The notes under the pieces are model-generated. The model was not told where the DNA came from and did no database searches. It saw only the letters and a program-made list of their open reading frames with translations. A DNA stretch of 64,000 nucleotides, from contig OW799237.1 in assembly GCA_941918925.1 (NCBI GenBank), positions 51,758,997-51,822,996 on the forward strand, written 5' to 3'. Every line of letters starts with the position of its first letter. Positions within the stretch are counted from its first letter, which is position 1. The translations under genes and the position numbers were made by a program. Shown piece by piece: positions 45,430 through 57,249 of this stretch. Source of the stretch: Phyto melanocephala. Its lineage: Eukaryota; Arthropoda; Insecta; Diptera; Rhinophoridae.

Positions 45430-46561
45430 AAACGATACTAAAAGTGTGTAATTCACAAAACAACTTAGCCATCAAAATCACGCCATAATAACGAATCTAC
45501 ATTTTAAACTTGAAATTAACATTTGTATTCGCGAATATCCATTTTAAATATTCGCATTCGAATACTTCAAAAGTGATATTCGTTACATCACATTGAAATT
45601 CGTTAACATAAACAAAACTTAAAAAACTAACATCAACGACAAATTTACAAATACAAATGAATACAGAAATACTAGCGCAGTTATTTGATTAAACTCAAAT
45701 AACTAGTAAATATGCAATTTATGCTAGGCGCACAATTAGGACAATCGACAAATTTTTCGTCGCGATTATTCGTCATCCAATATAAAACACATCTGTGTAT
45801 ATGAGAATGCATATATTTGTGGCGTCAGTCGAAAATCGCTATACGCGGCGAACTCTGCAATATATTTATTTCTATTTTTTACGCCGGCGAACGATGAACA
45901 AATTGGTACATGGGGACCATTTTTTATTGTATTTGGTTTTACTTCTCAGCTTTTTAAGAAAATAAAGTTAGTTTTTACTTTAATAATTGCTTTATCTCTT
46001 ATTTTAAAACATTTAAAGTAAATATAAAAAAGTTAACTAGAAAAATTTGTTTTTATTTGTGTTTTTGCAAATATTAAAGTTTATTAAGTTATCTGTTTCT
46101 TCATATGGTCACACTATTAGCTGTTATACAAATGCAACATTTTTATTATTAGCGGAACTCACTCTTTGATGCAAACTACCCTTGCAAGTCGTGCAAGTCT
46201 AGCAAACAATTTAATTTCTGCACGACTACAAAAACAAATTATATTAAAGCGCAATTCGCTTTATTTGAGCAAATGTGCAGAGCGAAAAACAAGTGCAAAG
46301 TAATGTCACACAAATTTGCACAACAGAAACAGAATTTACTTACTTTCAGGATTTAAAATCTCAACAAATTCAATTTCATCCATGGCATTTTTTACCAAAA
46401 AATTTATGATATTTTTTTCCGTTGATTTAGGCATTGTAATTTTTTTTAAATGAATTAACTTTCTTTTCCGAAAATATTATAACACAAAATCTTACTTATT
46501 AATTTCAAAACAGATTTGTTGTTTCTTAAATACCTAAAAAATCAGCTGTTATGATAAGTTT
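45430..46561. other. Unassigned AT-rich DNA with repeat-end-like segments
   Basis: Contains one more ACAAAACAACTT (45455-45466). A GCTAGGCGCACAATTAGGAC segment at about 45733 matches, reversed, the one near 58760-58780. A TAGCGGAACTCACTCTTTG segment at about 46151 has an inverted relative near 51150-51170. No coding sequence was recognised. Confidence 0.4.
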
Positions 46562-47846
46562 TTAAAATATTTAACCAAATCATACTAGACAGAATAGCAG
46601 AAGCTCTAGATAAAAACATCCGTAACACCCAAGCGGGCTTTCGTCCTGGTAGGTCATGCATAGACCAAATCAATACGGTTCGAATCTTAATTGAACAGGC
46701 AGCAGAATTTAATGCAACTATGTACTTGACCTTTGTTGATTACCAAAAAGCCTTTGATGCTCTGAAGAGAGAATTTATTTGGACGGCGCTAGATGCAAGG
46801 GGTATTCCTCAAAAGTTAATAAACATTCTAAGGCATAGCTACGAAGGTTCTACGTGTAGGGTTTTACATGATGGTGCGTTGAGCGATAGCTTTGAAACAA
46901 AGAGTGGTGTACGACAAGGGTGCGCTCTCTCACCGCTTTTATTTATAACTGTAATGGATGTAATATTTGACGCTGTTGATACATTATCAGTGGGACTGAA
47001 TTGGGGTATGTGCAGCAAATTAGCGCATCTAGAGTATGCCGACGATGTAGTCCTTCTGTCCAACAAAAACTCAGAAATTCAATCTCTTTTAACATCCCTT
47101 ACGGAAGAATCAACTAAAGTAGGACTTAAAGCCAATATTAACAAAACTAAAACTATGAGAATTAATGCGGTAAACACATCCCAGTTCGCAGTCAATCAGC
47201 AGGAGATCAGTGAAGTAACCAGTTTTGAGTATCTCGGCAGCATTATAAGCACTAATGGGGGAACAATACTTGACGTAGAAAGCCGACTAAAGAAAGCTAA
47301 AGGCAGGTTCGCAATGCTGTTTAAAGTATGGAGGTCAAACACAATTAACACAGCAACGAAGATAAGAATTTTTGACGCCTGCGTAAAATCCATCCTGTTA
47401 TATGGATGTGAAACATGGTTTCTCACAAAAGATATATCTCAGAAATTACAGACATTCATCAATAGATGTCTTCGCAATATTTTAAGAATATGGTGGCCTC
47501 AAACAATAACTAACGAAAATCTGTTACTAAGAACTAATCAATTAAAGTTTGAAAGCGAAATAAAGAAACGTAAATATGGATGGTTGGGACACACACTACG
47601 GAAAGAAAGATCCGAGGTCCCACATGCAGCACTTGAGTGGAACCCACAGGGGTATCGAAGCATCGGCCGACCGAAAACATCTTGGAGAAATGCGGTGGCC
47701 AAGGAAACAAATAAATCCTACAACCAGTTGCGATACATAGCTAGGGTGAGGGAAGACTGGAAGATATATGTAAAAAACATTTGTAAATAGACTAAGTTCT
47801 AATTAAAATTTGTTAATGAATTGTAATTAATGAACATGTCTTAATA
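46562..47846 (+). mobile_element. 5'-truncated LINE with 11-bp target duplication
   Basis: Direct repeats ATGATAAGTTT lie at 46551-46561 and 47847-47857. The LINE sequence between them starts in the middle of the RT (K-I-F-N-Q-I-I-L-D-R) and ends about 56 bp after the stop. Perfect TSDs plus 5' truncation are the mark of a target-primed insertion. No poly-A is present; the 3' end is TTGTAATTAATGAACATGTC-like sequence. Confidence 0.8.
46564..47790 (+). CDS. Reverse transcriptase C-terminal part, open frame (RTE-like LINE)
   Basis: An uninterrupted frame from the truncation point to TAG at 47788-47790; an internal ATG at 46720 would give 356 residues. RT motifs in order are A-G-F-R-P-G-R-S-C, F-V-D-Y-Q-K-A-F-D, S-G-V-R-Q-G-C-A-L-S-P-L-L-F, L-E-Y-A-D-D-V-V-L-L and F-E-Y-L-G-S-I-I. 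These are followed by a tail with L-L-Y-G-C-E-T-W, R-C-L-R-N-I-L-R-I-W-W-P, Y-G-W-L-G-H-T-L-R-K and W-N-P-Q-G. The tail is typical of a widespread group of animal LINE proteins close to RTE; the clade is uncertain. The endonuclease is missing, so it cannot move by itself. The lack of stops suggests recent arrival. Confidence 0.8.
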   Translation, partial: KIFNQIILDRIAEALDKNIRNTQAGFRPGRSCIDQINTVRILIEQAAEFNATMYLTFVDYQKAFDALKREFIWTALDARGIPQKLINILRHSYEGSTCRVLHDGALSDSFETKSGVRQGCALSPLLFITVMDVIFDAVDTLSVGLNWGMCSKLAHLEYADDVVLLSNKNSEIQSLLTSLTEESTKVGLKANINKTKTMRINAVNTSQFAVNQQEISEVTSFEYLGSIISTNGGTILDVESRLKKAKGRFAMLFKVWRSNTINTATKIRIFDACVKSILLYGCETWFLTKDISQKLQTFINRCLRNILRIWWPQTITNENLLLRTNQLKFESEIKKRKYGWLGHTLRKERSEVPHAALEWNPQGYRSIGRPKTSWRNAVAKETNKSYNQLRYIARVREDWKIYVKNICK

Positions 47847-48326
47847 ATGATAAGTTTGCAACACACCAGTGAATGACAACGATTACAACTTCGGATACAC
47901 ATTGAGTATTATTAGCAAAACATGTATAAGTGCGTACGGTTACAGCTAAAAAAATTACTCTATCGGTACATACTCGTTTGATGTTCGGCATAAGTATATA
48001 CAAGTAACCGAAATCTAAGTATTTTTCGCATAAATACTCTATATTGTACACTGTACAACAAATTGGACTTAAGTACTTAAGTGTTATCGATTATCCGTAA
48101 AAAAAAGCGAGTAAAATGAGTAACCGTTTTTACAATTCACGCGAGAGCATCAAGTAGAAATTATGCATGTGTTTTGATTTAATAAAAATGCACTTGCTTG
48201 GGTTATGAAAACAGCACAACCATTATGGTACAAACGCACACATACATTAACATTATTGTTATACATTTATTTGTTGTTTTTTTATGATCGTTTGTGTGTA
48301 TACGGCTTAGCAGCCGTAGTTGCTAG
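47847..48326. other. Unassigned spacer
   Basis: About 480 bp including the second LINE target repeat (47847-47857) and the left TSD of the hAT element. ORFs here look like chance. Confidence 0.4.
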
Positions 48327-49048
48327 CAGGGATGCCACAAAAAATATTATTCCTAGCAAATTTGTCAAAAAATGCACTAAAATCTACCAAAAACTTCCAT
48401 TTTTGCACATAATTTTTCTAAATACTAACATTTATACTTAAAAAATAAAAACAATAATCAAATGGTAGTAAATGAATATAATTTACCAATTAATATATTA
48501 ATAATTTATATATATTATTTAATTAGTATTTGAAAATATCCAAAATACAGTTTTGTTTACATCAATATTTAAAGAAAAGTGTTACTAAGCCAAAGTATAT
48601 GCCACTACTTTGGTAATTTATTCAAATCATAATTAATCTCCTATATAAGTATTGATATAATTGGAATATATGTCCTGACTTAACTTTTATTTAGAATATA
48701 TGGCTTAAGATATCAAAATTGAAGGCATTTCTACATATTTCCTTACAGCGTTTGTTTTCTTTATTTTGTAAAATATTTTCATTGGCATTAAAAGTTATCT
48801 ACTATAAATTCATGTTTCAAGTTTATATGATAAACTATTTAGCATGTAACTTTTATAAAAAAATAAGACGCTTAAATGGAAATATGATTTTTAATTAAAA
48901 TGTTTATTGGCGAATTATTTGAACTTTGTGTTTTACCACTAAAAGTATTGTTCTACAAAAACTTAAACATAACAAAGCAAACAAATGCACAAAATTAAAA
49001 AAAATGTATACCATAAAAATATCCAGTTTAATTAAACTGGCATCCCTG
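48327..49048. mobile_element. hAT MITE (722 bp) with perfect 8-bp target duplication
   Basis: It starts CAGGGATGCCA and ends TGGCATCCCTG, perfect 11-bp inverted repeats of the hAT CAGGG type. It is flanked by GTTGCTAG at 48319-48326 and 49049-49056. The interior is AT-rich with no transposase. Perfect TSDs suggest a young insertion. Confidence 0.88.
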
Positions 49049-49056
49049 GTTGCTAG

Positions 49057-51506
49057 ATGAATTATGGACAGAGACATTTTTTTATGATTTTTAATTTAGG
49101 GGTTGATAAAACAACGACATGCGTTATTTTTTTTAGCAATGCCCAGCGAGCATGTGGGATTTATTTTAAATTTATAAAAAAGAAAAATATCTTATATTAA
49201 GATACATTTATTAGTTTTAACAGATATATATGTTGTTTATTGTTTTTCTTATTAACTTTTTTTAGATATTTTAAGTCCGTCAAGAAAAAATTATATGGTT
49301 TTTGTTTGTTTTTCTTTATTAATTTTCCAAAAAACAAAAACAGAATATCGTTTTTTTCTGCGGGAAAATAATAATCAGATAATAGCATTATGTTTATTTA
49401 CTTATAAATAACTATTTAGTGGTTGATTAAAACCTTTTAAAATTGATTTGTCTCGTTATACAGCTTAAAATATTAGCTTAGAATGTATAACACGGCATAA
49501 TACTTTAATATGTGTGTTTTTGTTTACTGGGTATCAAGCATTTTACAGAAAAAATTACACTCTCTTTGTTGTGTTCCTATCCAGCGTTGTCAACTTTGGC
49601 GTTATGCAATATTATTTGTGCTTTTTAAATTTTTGTCGCGCAAAAATTTTGAGTCAGTGCTCGATGTGATTTCTCAAATTCTTTAGTGCATTCTTTTTCT
49701 TATCTAAGTAAAAATACTAAATTCAAATAAAGAACAATTTTTGAAAGGTAAATTTCTTACGAAACAACGCAACAAAAATGATAAGAATTAATAATAGACA
49801 ATGCTTTTGTTATAAAGATCCTTAGCTTACATTTAAAAAAATGTATAAATAGATTATATATTTTATATTATTAGTAGTTATAATTTAAATATATATGTTT
49901 CTGATATCTTCTATGGTTAAAGAAACATAACTTTTTATAAAAGTAAAGAAAAGAATAATGATATGCATAAAACCAAAAGCTGTAATTATTTTTAAAGTAG
50001 CGATTATATGACCAACTGTGAAGTTAAAGTTACAACTTTAACTTAAAATTTATTATTATTATTAATGATATTATATGGAAACTTATTTTAGGCCTAAAGG
50101 TTCTAATAACGAAATTTATAATTTTATAAAATAAATAAAATCGAAAATTCAAAATTTTAAACTTTACGCATATTCTTAAAAATCAAACGTTTTTTCATGT
50201 TTTGATGTTTTTTGAATCTTAAAGTTGACAACACTTGTGATGAAATAGAACCTCTCACTTCACGATGAGAAGTAGATCTTTATACATAAAAAGCAGGGAT
50301 GGAAAGGTTAATATCTGACTTTGAATACAATTTATGGTAATAATTATTCATACTCTCAAATCTCACTGTGTGAACACAAATTCGATTTCAAAATAAAGTT
50401 TTAAAAATTTTTCAATGAATGTTCCATTATGTGGTCCAGAACATAAAAACATTTACAGGTTTTTTCTGGCATTAATTTATTCGGGTCAGATAGGCTGTCA
50501 TCACTACCTGTATAAGAGCACCCTTCTTAATGATGGATTTTCCTTGGAAATTTGTGTTTTTTTTTTTTTTTCAATAATTAAGGTCAAAATTCTTACAGAT
50601 TTTTTCCTAACAAAAAGCAATGTAAATACATACGTAATTATAAAAATAGTAAATCAAAATAAAAAATACATTGTTAAATACATATCTATTGCCAGTATCA
50701 ATTCAACTAAATTTTCACTTTTATTTTCTTTAATTTTTACTTATATTTTTCTGCTTTTATATCAAAATAATTTTTTTTAAGTTGATAAGCCATACAAATT
50801 TCAGGTATAACAGTTGCGTTTCTTAATACTAAAATACTTATAAGTATTTTGCCAATACTTATAAGTAATTTGTTTTCGCACATGTATATCCGAATAATAC
50901 GTATGTATAGAGAGTATTTTTGAAAATAAGTAATAAATATACTCGTAACCGTAGCAATTCATGCATGTACGAGTAGCTATTTTCTGTGATAAATGCATGG
51001 TTATACTTATAACCGAAAAAGATAAGTAAATATTCGAGTTATTTTTTTTTCGGATAACCGAAGTCAGACTCTGCAACACACATGAAATATGCACTCACGC
51101 TTGGTAGCAAAAAATAAGTGCATAGTTGCACTCCTTGCAAAATGCCACCAAGAGTGAATTCCGCTATTGTTTACTGCACGTACCCATGACATTCTTTGCA
51201 AACGTTTACATATACATACGTAAAAAAGTTTTTATTATGATAGAAATTACATTTATTATTTTGTCAAGTTTCACAAAAATGTAAATTCTTTGATTACACA
51301 GGTCAACAGAAAAAAGGGTTTGATAACCACTATAAAGATTTGATGCATCATGGATACCTAAGCCCAAAATTAGCTAAATTTTTGAATTGTGTGGATATTT
51401 TTTTTTAATTTAAGATTTTCTTAGACGCTGCACCAAGAATCATAAAAAAATATTCAGGAATTTAATGCAAAAAAATCATCCTTTACAATGATGATGACAG
51501 AGAAAA
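49057..51506. other. Unassigned AT-rich DNA, 2.4 kb
   Basis: No gene was recognised; the ORF at 50415-50780 is low-complexity and translated from AT-rich DNA. A possible inverted-repeat pair AGCGTTGTCAACTTTGG (about 49583) / AAAGTTGACAACACT (about 50221) may mark a decayed hAT-like element. Palindromic ATACTTATAAGTAT occurs near 50836 and 50855. Confidence 0.4.
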
Positions 51507-53636
51507 CAAGTAAGAGCACTATATTCGGCTGTGCCGAATCTTATATACCCACCACCAATTTTGTGTACATTTAAAGCACAATATTTATTATTTTGTTAAT
51601 CGCTATGGAATAATCTCTTTATAATAAAATATGTATCACTTTCTTTGTAGAGGGTGGTTAAATTTTAAGGGCCCATGTTGAATGTGAACTACACCTAGTA
51701 TTTAAATTTGTTTTCTGCATTTCATTTGACATTTCTCAATCTCAAACTTACTCAATTTGATCCGTGGAAAGATATGCAAATGAGCAAAGCTTTAAAGTTA
51801 TTACGGTTTTTTATAAAAATGGGCGTTCAAATCAAAATGCATTTTGTGCACTTCGTAATTCTTTTCAACAACATAATCGTTCAAATTTGTCCACAATCGG
51901 GAGAATTGTAAAAAATATTTAAATTTCTGCAAAACAGGTCTGTATAAAGTGTTAGAAAATTTGTGAATGCCTTCTTAGTTCGTTGAATGGGAACCACTGC
52001 TGGTTTTTGCGATAGTGTGGCAAAAGAGCAGACAACCTCGCCTCATCATCATGCCCAACAATTGAGCATAAACATTGTCATTGAAAACTTGGACCATCAG
52101 ATAGAGGAGTAGCGCCAAGGATGGGGGGGCCATTTGGCCGATATTTTGTTAAATACATAATTGAACCATACAAATATTATAATTACAAAAAGAAATAATA
52201 ATAATATCCTAAATAATTTGTGTTTTATTTAAATTCAACATCGGTCCTTAAAATTTAACCACCCTTTATAACTTCGATATGCTACTAAAATGCTTTTGTA
52301 AATGTAGTCTTTCAATGAAAGTGGGCGTTAAAGTAGGCGTGTCAATAAAGTTTCTGCTAATAAATACAACTTAGATATTTCAATATAGTCCTTTATTTTC
52401 CCAAAAACTTTGTCAATAGAGAAATTACATGAATTTAAGATAAACCGTTATATGGGAGGTAGGCGTTAAAGTGAGCGTGTCCCCGAAACTTTTTGACACA
52501 ACAATTACATTGATTAGAAGGATATACGTAGCAAATCATCATCATCATACCTCTAAGTTTGGCGGTTTTATGAGCTTTTAAATTTCATTAACGGTAGATA
52601 ACGTGAAAAGTGGGCGTTATAGTAGGCGTGTCAAAGTTGTTTTTGCGAATGAGTACAACTTAGATGTTTCAATATAGTCCTTTATTATTCCAAAATCTTT
52701 ATTAATAGAGAAATTATATGATTTTTAGTTAAAACGTCATATGGGAGGTGGGCGTTAAAGTGGGCGTGGCACCTTAATTTTCCGGCACAATAATGACATT
52801 GCCTAGAAAGATATACGTAGCAAATTCGATCATCATACCTCTAATTTTGGCGGTTTTATGAGCTTTTAAATTTCATTAACGGTAGATAACGTGAAAAGTG
52901 GGCGTTACAGTAGGCGTGTCAAAGTTATTTTTGCGAATGATTACAACTTAGATGTTTTAATATAGCCCTTTATTATTCCAAAATCTTTATTAGTAGAGAA
53001 ATTATATGAATTTTAGGTAAAACGTTATATGGGAGGTGTGCGTAAAAGTGGGCGTGGCACATTGATTTTCCATTACAAAAAAGCGTCTTACCAAAAAGCA
53101 TAGTGTGCAAAATTTCAGAGACGTACATCAAATATTGTTGCTTTTATGACGTTTTTGTTTTTATATATGCCGAAAAATACACTGTGCGGTATAAATTTTC
53201 GTACATTTTGATCGATAACTCCTCTCCTAATACATAAATAGATAATTTTTGGGGAAAGATATTTTTTTTACTCAGGAAATATATATTCGAAGTTTCATGA
53301 GCCTACGTTAATGCGTTTGGACACAATTCCATTTTATTCGATGTTTGAAGGACACGGTTTTTTCGACCTACTCTTGCTTTTCAAGCTATAACATTGTTCC
53401 TAATATTCCGATTTAGCCCATTTTCAATACCTTGTCTATAAGAAAGATTCTGCCAAAATTTGAGCCCCCTAGCTTTTTCGGTGCGACCTCTATCGTGCTT
53501 TCAACAGACGGACAGATTAATTAAACCCTGATTCAGAATATATATACTTTATGGGGTCTAAAATGGATATTTCGATGTGTTACAAATGGAATGACAAAAT
53601 GAATATACCTCCACCATTTTTTTGGTGGTGGGTATA
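51507..53636 (-). mobile_element. HINE copy 12, third subfamily, with mariner-type passenger
   Basis: The 3' end CAAGTAAGAGCACTATATTC starts at 51507 and the 5' palindrome ACCATTTTTTTGGTGGTGGG...TATA closes at 53636. It is collinear with copy 10 (30514-32687), including the passenger element at the same place and about three satellite-like monomers. A short deletion near 53515 removes part of the CGGACATAGCTAGATCGTC segment. Confidence 0.85.
51650..52266. mobile_element. Tc1/mariner-type element inside HINE copy 12
   Basis: The same element as at 30661-31278, with the same TA flanks and inverted repeats (GAGGGTGGTTAAATTTTAAG; right end CCACCCTT). The surrounding HINE sequence (TATGTATCACTTTCTTTG on the left) is also the same, so both HINEs inherited one insertion. 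Confidence 0.72.
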
Positions 53637-53916
53637 AAAATATAAGATTCAAAGGCTCATTTTGTTTAGAAATTTCAAATACCGAGTATAATAGGTTGTA
53701 TTAATGACACACATGTCAAGCTCTGTAAGCAATCTAAAGATTAATCTCACTATTTTAAAAGAAAGGGAACGTTTAGTATTAATGCAATGATTGTAAGAAG
53801 CGTTGAAATTATTATTTTCTTTGTACAAAAAACATATACTAAAGTGTCCGCCAAATAATTTTTTTTTCAAAATGCTATAAAAAAGCGTGGCTTCGGCTGT
53901 GTGGCACGTAGAGCCG
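53637..53916. other. Unassigned spacer left of the Transib element
   Basis: 280 bp. No gene was seen. The five bases AGCCG at 53912-53916 are the left copy of the Transib target duplication. Confidence 0.4.
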
Positions 53917-54213
53917 CACAGTGGCGGCATTTGACTTTTTTCGTTGCAAAAATCATAACTTTTGAAATAATTAAGATATTTTAAAGATTCAAAAAGATAT
54001 TGACAGAAGACACTTTAAGCTTCAAAATAATGTTTACGAAATACTAATAGAGGTACAGGGTGCTCCAAAAATTGCGGTTAAAATAGGATAATTTTTTCAG
54101 TTAAATATTAACATGTTTTTTTAAATATAAGTTTTTTATTCGTAGCGTAAATACACATTTTTATAAACTTTTAATACTTAAATCTAAGTAAATTTATAAT
54201 ATATTATATATAA

Positions 54214-54356
54214 CTAGTTTAACCCGGTGCGCTTCGCAATACACATTGTTCAAACACTCTAATATAACATGTTAAACCAATATTAAATTTTTTTTATTTC
54301 TATTACAGAAACACATTTTTAAATTATTTTTAATAATAATGTATTTATGCTATAGA
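54214..54356 (-). mobile_element. Short Helitron-like insert inside the Transib 3' UTR
   Basis: On the minus strand it begins TCTATAGCATAAATAC and ends with a TGCGAAGCGCA hairpin, then CCGGGTTAAACTAG, followed by T. This is a typical Helitron terminus, with A/T target bases at both sides. It is only 143 bp, so it may be an internally deleted copy. The right terminus is convincing, the left less so. Confidence 0.5.
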
Positions 54357-54399
54357 TATAGGGCCGTATTCATTAAAAATTAGTTAGTTCTCTTTGAAA

Positions 54400-56254
54400 T
54401 AGTCATTAACATTGGGAGCGTTATCTAATAGACTTAACATATCGGAAATATAATTATTTTCTTCCAAATGCTTGCGAGATCCTTCATGTCTTCGTGATGA
54501 AATTAGTGGGTCTGAAGAGGCCGCCAACATATTGAAAAGGTCCGCATTCTATCTAATCCGTGAAATTTTGCAAGTATTCGTGTATCTAAATTTTTTGTAG
54601 TCTTTCTTTTTGCATTCCAGGGCTTCTTCTGACAACTCTCCAATCGGTAAGCGTTGATATTCAACTTTTACCATGAGCCAAAATCTTATGAACAATAGGA
54701 GTTAGTTTTTTCTCAGGGTACATTTGAGCTTAAAGTTAGGCAGTTTTTGATGCATAATTATCAAACTTTGAGGCATTTACGATTTTCTAGAGTTTATAAC
54801 ATTTAGGATAACTGCCAACCTTTTTATAATATTATTGTCGACACCCCAGTAATTTGGGCTGTCACCTCATCATTTTCAAAAAATGCTCTTGACATATTAC
54901 CATCGCTAGTTTTTCCATCCCCCTGCTTTGGGCAGTCTACTTTCAGTCCAAGTTTCTTAAGAAATTCATTTTGTATAATTTTTTTTCTTTTTGTGTTGTG
55001 TTCATATCAAAACATTCACCTTCACGCGAAATTGTATACGCTAGTTTTAAAATAAACTCCATGCACCTAATTCTGGCATATAATGGAGAAATTCAATATT
55101 CATAATTTTGCTCATTACTTGAGTTGATGAGGTATCTGTTATTATATTTAAGACTTTGCCATCAACCATTGTAAGAAAAAAATCATAATCAATCGAAACA
55201 CTTTTTTTATTCTTTATTTCAATAACAGAAGCCTTTAGTTCTGAAATTTGCTTTTTTATATCGTTCACTGTAGATTTAATTATTTCTGAACACCCCTTTG
55301 CATATTGAAAAAATATCGGACGGCAAAAATGAACTGATAATGGGCGAGGATTTTTCCAATGCTCAGCGATTTCACTTCTCAGTCGTAAAGAAACTACAGA
55401 AGCCATAAACATATTTGTATCTGTAATAGTTGTGTCATTTGTCGATATTGTTTATTTGTAAGCATTTTGACCGGATGATCCATCACATCCCCACTTATTT
55501 ATCAATTTAAGCCTATCTGCAAGTGATACTGCTTCCTCTTCAGGCAAACTTTGAATAAAGCGTTTGGCTGTATGATCCATTAAGTCTTGCAGTTTTACCT
55601 CTACCTATACTTGAGTAACCTTTACATTAGAATACACTGCTTTTTTTTTGGCAGATGTAATCTTTTTGTTTTCAGAAAGAATATTCACATTATGATTCTT
55701 TAAAGAGCTTCGTAAAATAGAATATTTTTCCTTTGACAATCCCAATTCCATAAACAACGCTAAGGCTTCTTCTATAATATACTTTGTGGGTAAAGCATTT
55801 AGTGGAAATACTCTCTTTGATTCTCTGCAGTCGAACTGGGCTTGCAAGCACAACAGCTTTTGTAATAACGAACCTTAATTTATCTTTTACAAACTTAAGA
55901 CATAATGCTTCTGAAAGATGAGATTTAGATATATCTTTTGTGGCATTTCCAAGTTTACGTTTTCTTGTGTACTCAGAATACTCGTTTATAGTTTTTGCAG
56001 GTTCTCTTTTTTTTCCTGTAAGAAAATGTATGCGGTTCTTCGATGTTGGTTGCTTTTCATTAATGCTTTTTTCGTACGGTGTGAGGCAAACCATTTTTCT
56101 TTATTGTTAGTAAAACGAAGTGAATTTTGCTATGAACATCCATTTCCTGGTATCCTGGTAAATCGTGTAGTTTTTCCACAATAGCCAATTTAAATGCATT
56201 TTTATTATCTGAGTTTCTGAATAACTCCAACAATTCTAAATTGGTAAATGACAT
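54400..56254 (-). pseudogene. Transib transposase (RAG1-core relative), decayed
   Basis: Starts M-S-F-T-N-L-E-L-L-E-L-F at 56254. The minus strand then gives, across several frames, E-E-A-L-A-L-F-M-E-L-G-L-S-K-E-K-Y and K-L-Q-D-L-M-D-H-T-A-K-R. Next is K-W-G-C-D-G-S-S-G-Q (Asp codon 55482-55484), followed by W-K-N-P-R-P-L-S-V-H-F-C-R-P and F-L-T-M-V-D-G-K-V (Asp codon 55161-55163). Then come K-Q-G-D-G-K-T-S-D-G-N, V-H-K-I-L-A-H-G and L-P-I-G-E-L-S-E-E-A-L-E-C (Glu codons 54624-54629). These match the Transib order, and by established homology the D, D and E correspond to RAG1 D600, D708 and E962. The C-x-x-C after the second Asp is lost. Stops (for example 55606, 55451) and frameshifts make it inactive. 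Confidence 0.85.
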
Positions 56255-57205
56255 TATCGCACTTTAAAATAAAATTGTACAAGTTCTGTTACTGATCACT
56301 ACTTTTAGAAAGTAAAAACTTAACTGGCTGCATTATGCAATTGCGGTTTAATGTATACCCAAAAATTAAAAAAAGGGTTTAAACTACCTAATTGGAGCAA
56401 ACAAAAATTTACTGGAATATAGATTTAATTGCAGTTTGTATTTTATTCAGTATAAAAAGTTTTAAAACTACCTGCCTACTTTTATAAGAGGTGTTTTTAA
56501 ATTTAAATAAATAAAAAATTGCAATAGTTACGCCTACCTGATTGGCAGATCAAAATATTGTTTATTATTTAACGAGAAACAATAAAAATATGCATCAAGT
56601 AATTTTATTTTACACTGAAATTGCTGCAGTGAAAAAAATTTGGAAACCCTTTTTATTTCTTTTTACATACTTTAAAAATGAGAAACAAATTTTTCTCGTT
56701 TTCCCTTTGAGGTTGTAACAAATTTCTTCTTATTTCACCTACAGCGGCAACTTGTGGCAGCTAAACTAAGTTAAATTATTTAAAGTATTATGTAGCAAAT
56801 ATGCTCAAAAAATATGGGCGAGACCATTTTGACCATTTTTAGATATGCTCTATTTTATTTTTAAAAATGACCTAAATATAGGGTACCTGGAAAGCGGCTA
56901 CTGCCGAAAAAGTAGAGCATCTGCTAAACATTTTACTATTTCTTTTAATAAAAAACAAACATACCTTAATAAAAATACCAAAAAAGTAGTAATCAAACGG
57001 CAATTATTCTGACACTTTAATTCTAAAGTGCATTTATTTTTTCAAGATCACCCTTTTTTTGCTTTCTAAAAAATTGTCGACTTTGAGCAGCTCTACAAAC
57101 TATAATTTTTATGCAATTAAGGAAAATGTTTTTGAATTGTGATCAGTAAGTAGTTTTTTATACCATGTTTTCATTCATTTCACAAAATTGTGTCATGAAA
57201 TTTTG
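56255..57205 (-). other. Transib leader region, non-coding
   Basis: About 950 bp between the transposase start and the right nonamer-like block. No ORF of note; probably promoter, UTR and perhaps an intron. No clear TATA or splice pair could be chosen. Confidence 0.4.
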
Positions 57206-57249
57206 TATTTTTGCCACGGGTTTTAGGAAAAGGCGCCACTGTGCGCCGT

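Larger units (their letters stand above)
53917..57243 (-). mobile_element. Transib element (3.3 kb) with RSS-like termini
   Basis: Both ends begin CACAGTGGCG (left 53917; right, reversed, from 57243). The flanks AGCCG (53912-53916) and CGCCG (57244-57248) form a GC-rich 5-bp target duplication with one difference, as expected for Transib. The heptamer CACAGTG is identical to the V(D)J recombination heptamer. Each end then has a 22-bp spacer and GCAAAAATC (53946-53954) or, reversed, GCAAAAATA (57206-57214). The body encodes a decayed transposase on the minus strand. About 1 kb between 56255 and the right end is non-coding leader. Confidence 0.85.

Noticed and set aside
49583..50236. Possible hAT element from AGCGTTGTCAACTTTGG / AAAGTTGACAACACT inverted repeats
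   Set aside because: No matching 8-bp flanks and the ends align poorly; kept only as a remark in the spacer entry.
50415..50780. 121-codon ORF with membrane-like composition
   Set aside because: AT-rich low-complexity translation with no conserved motif, start context or neighbours to support it.
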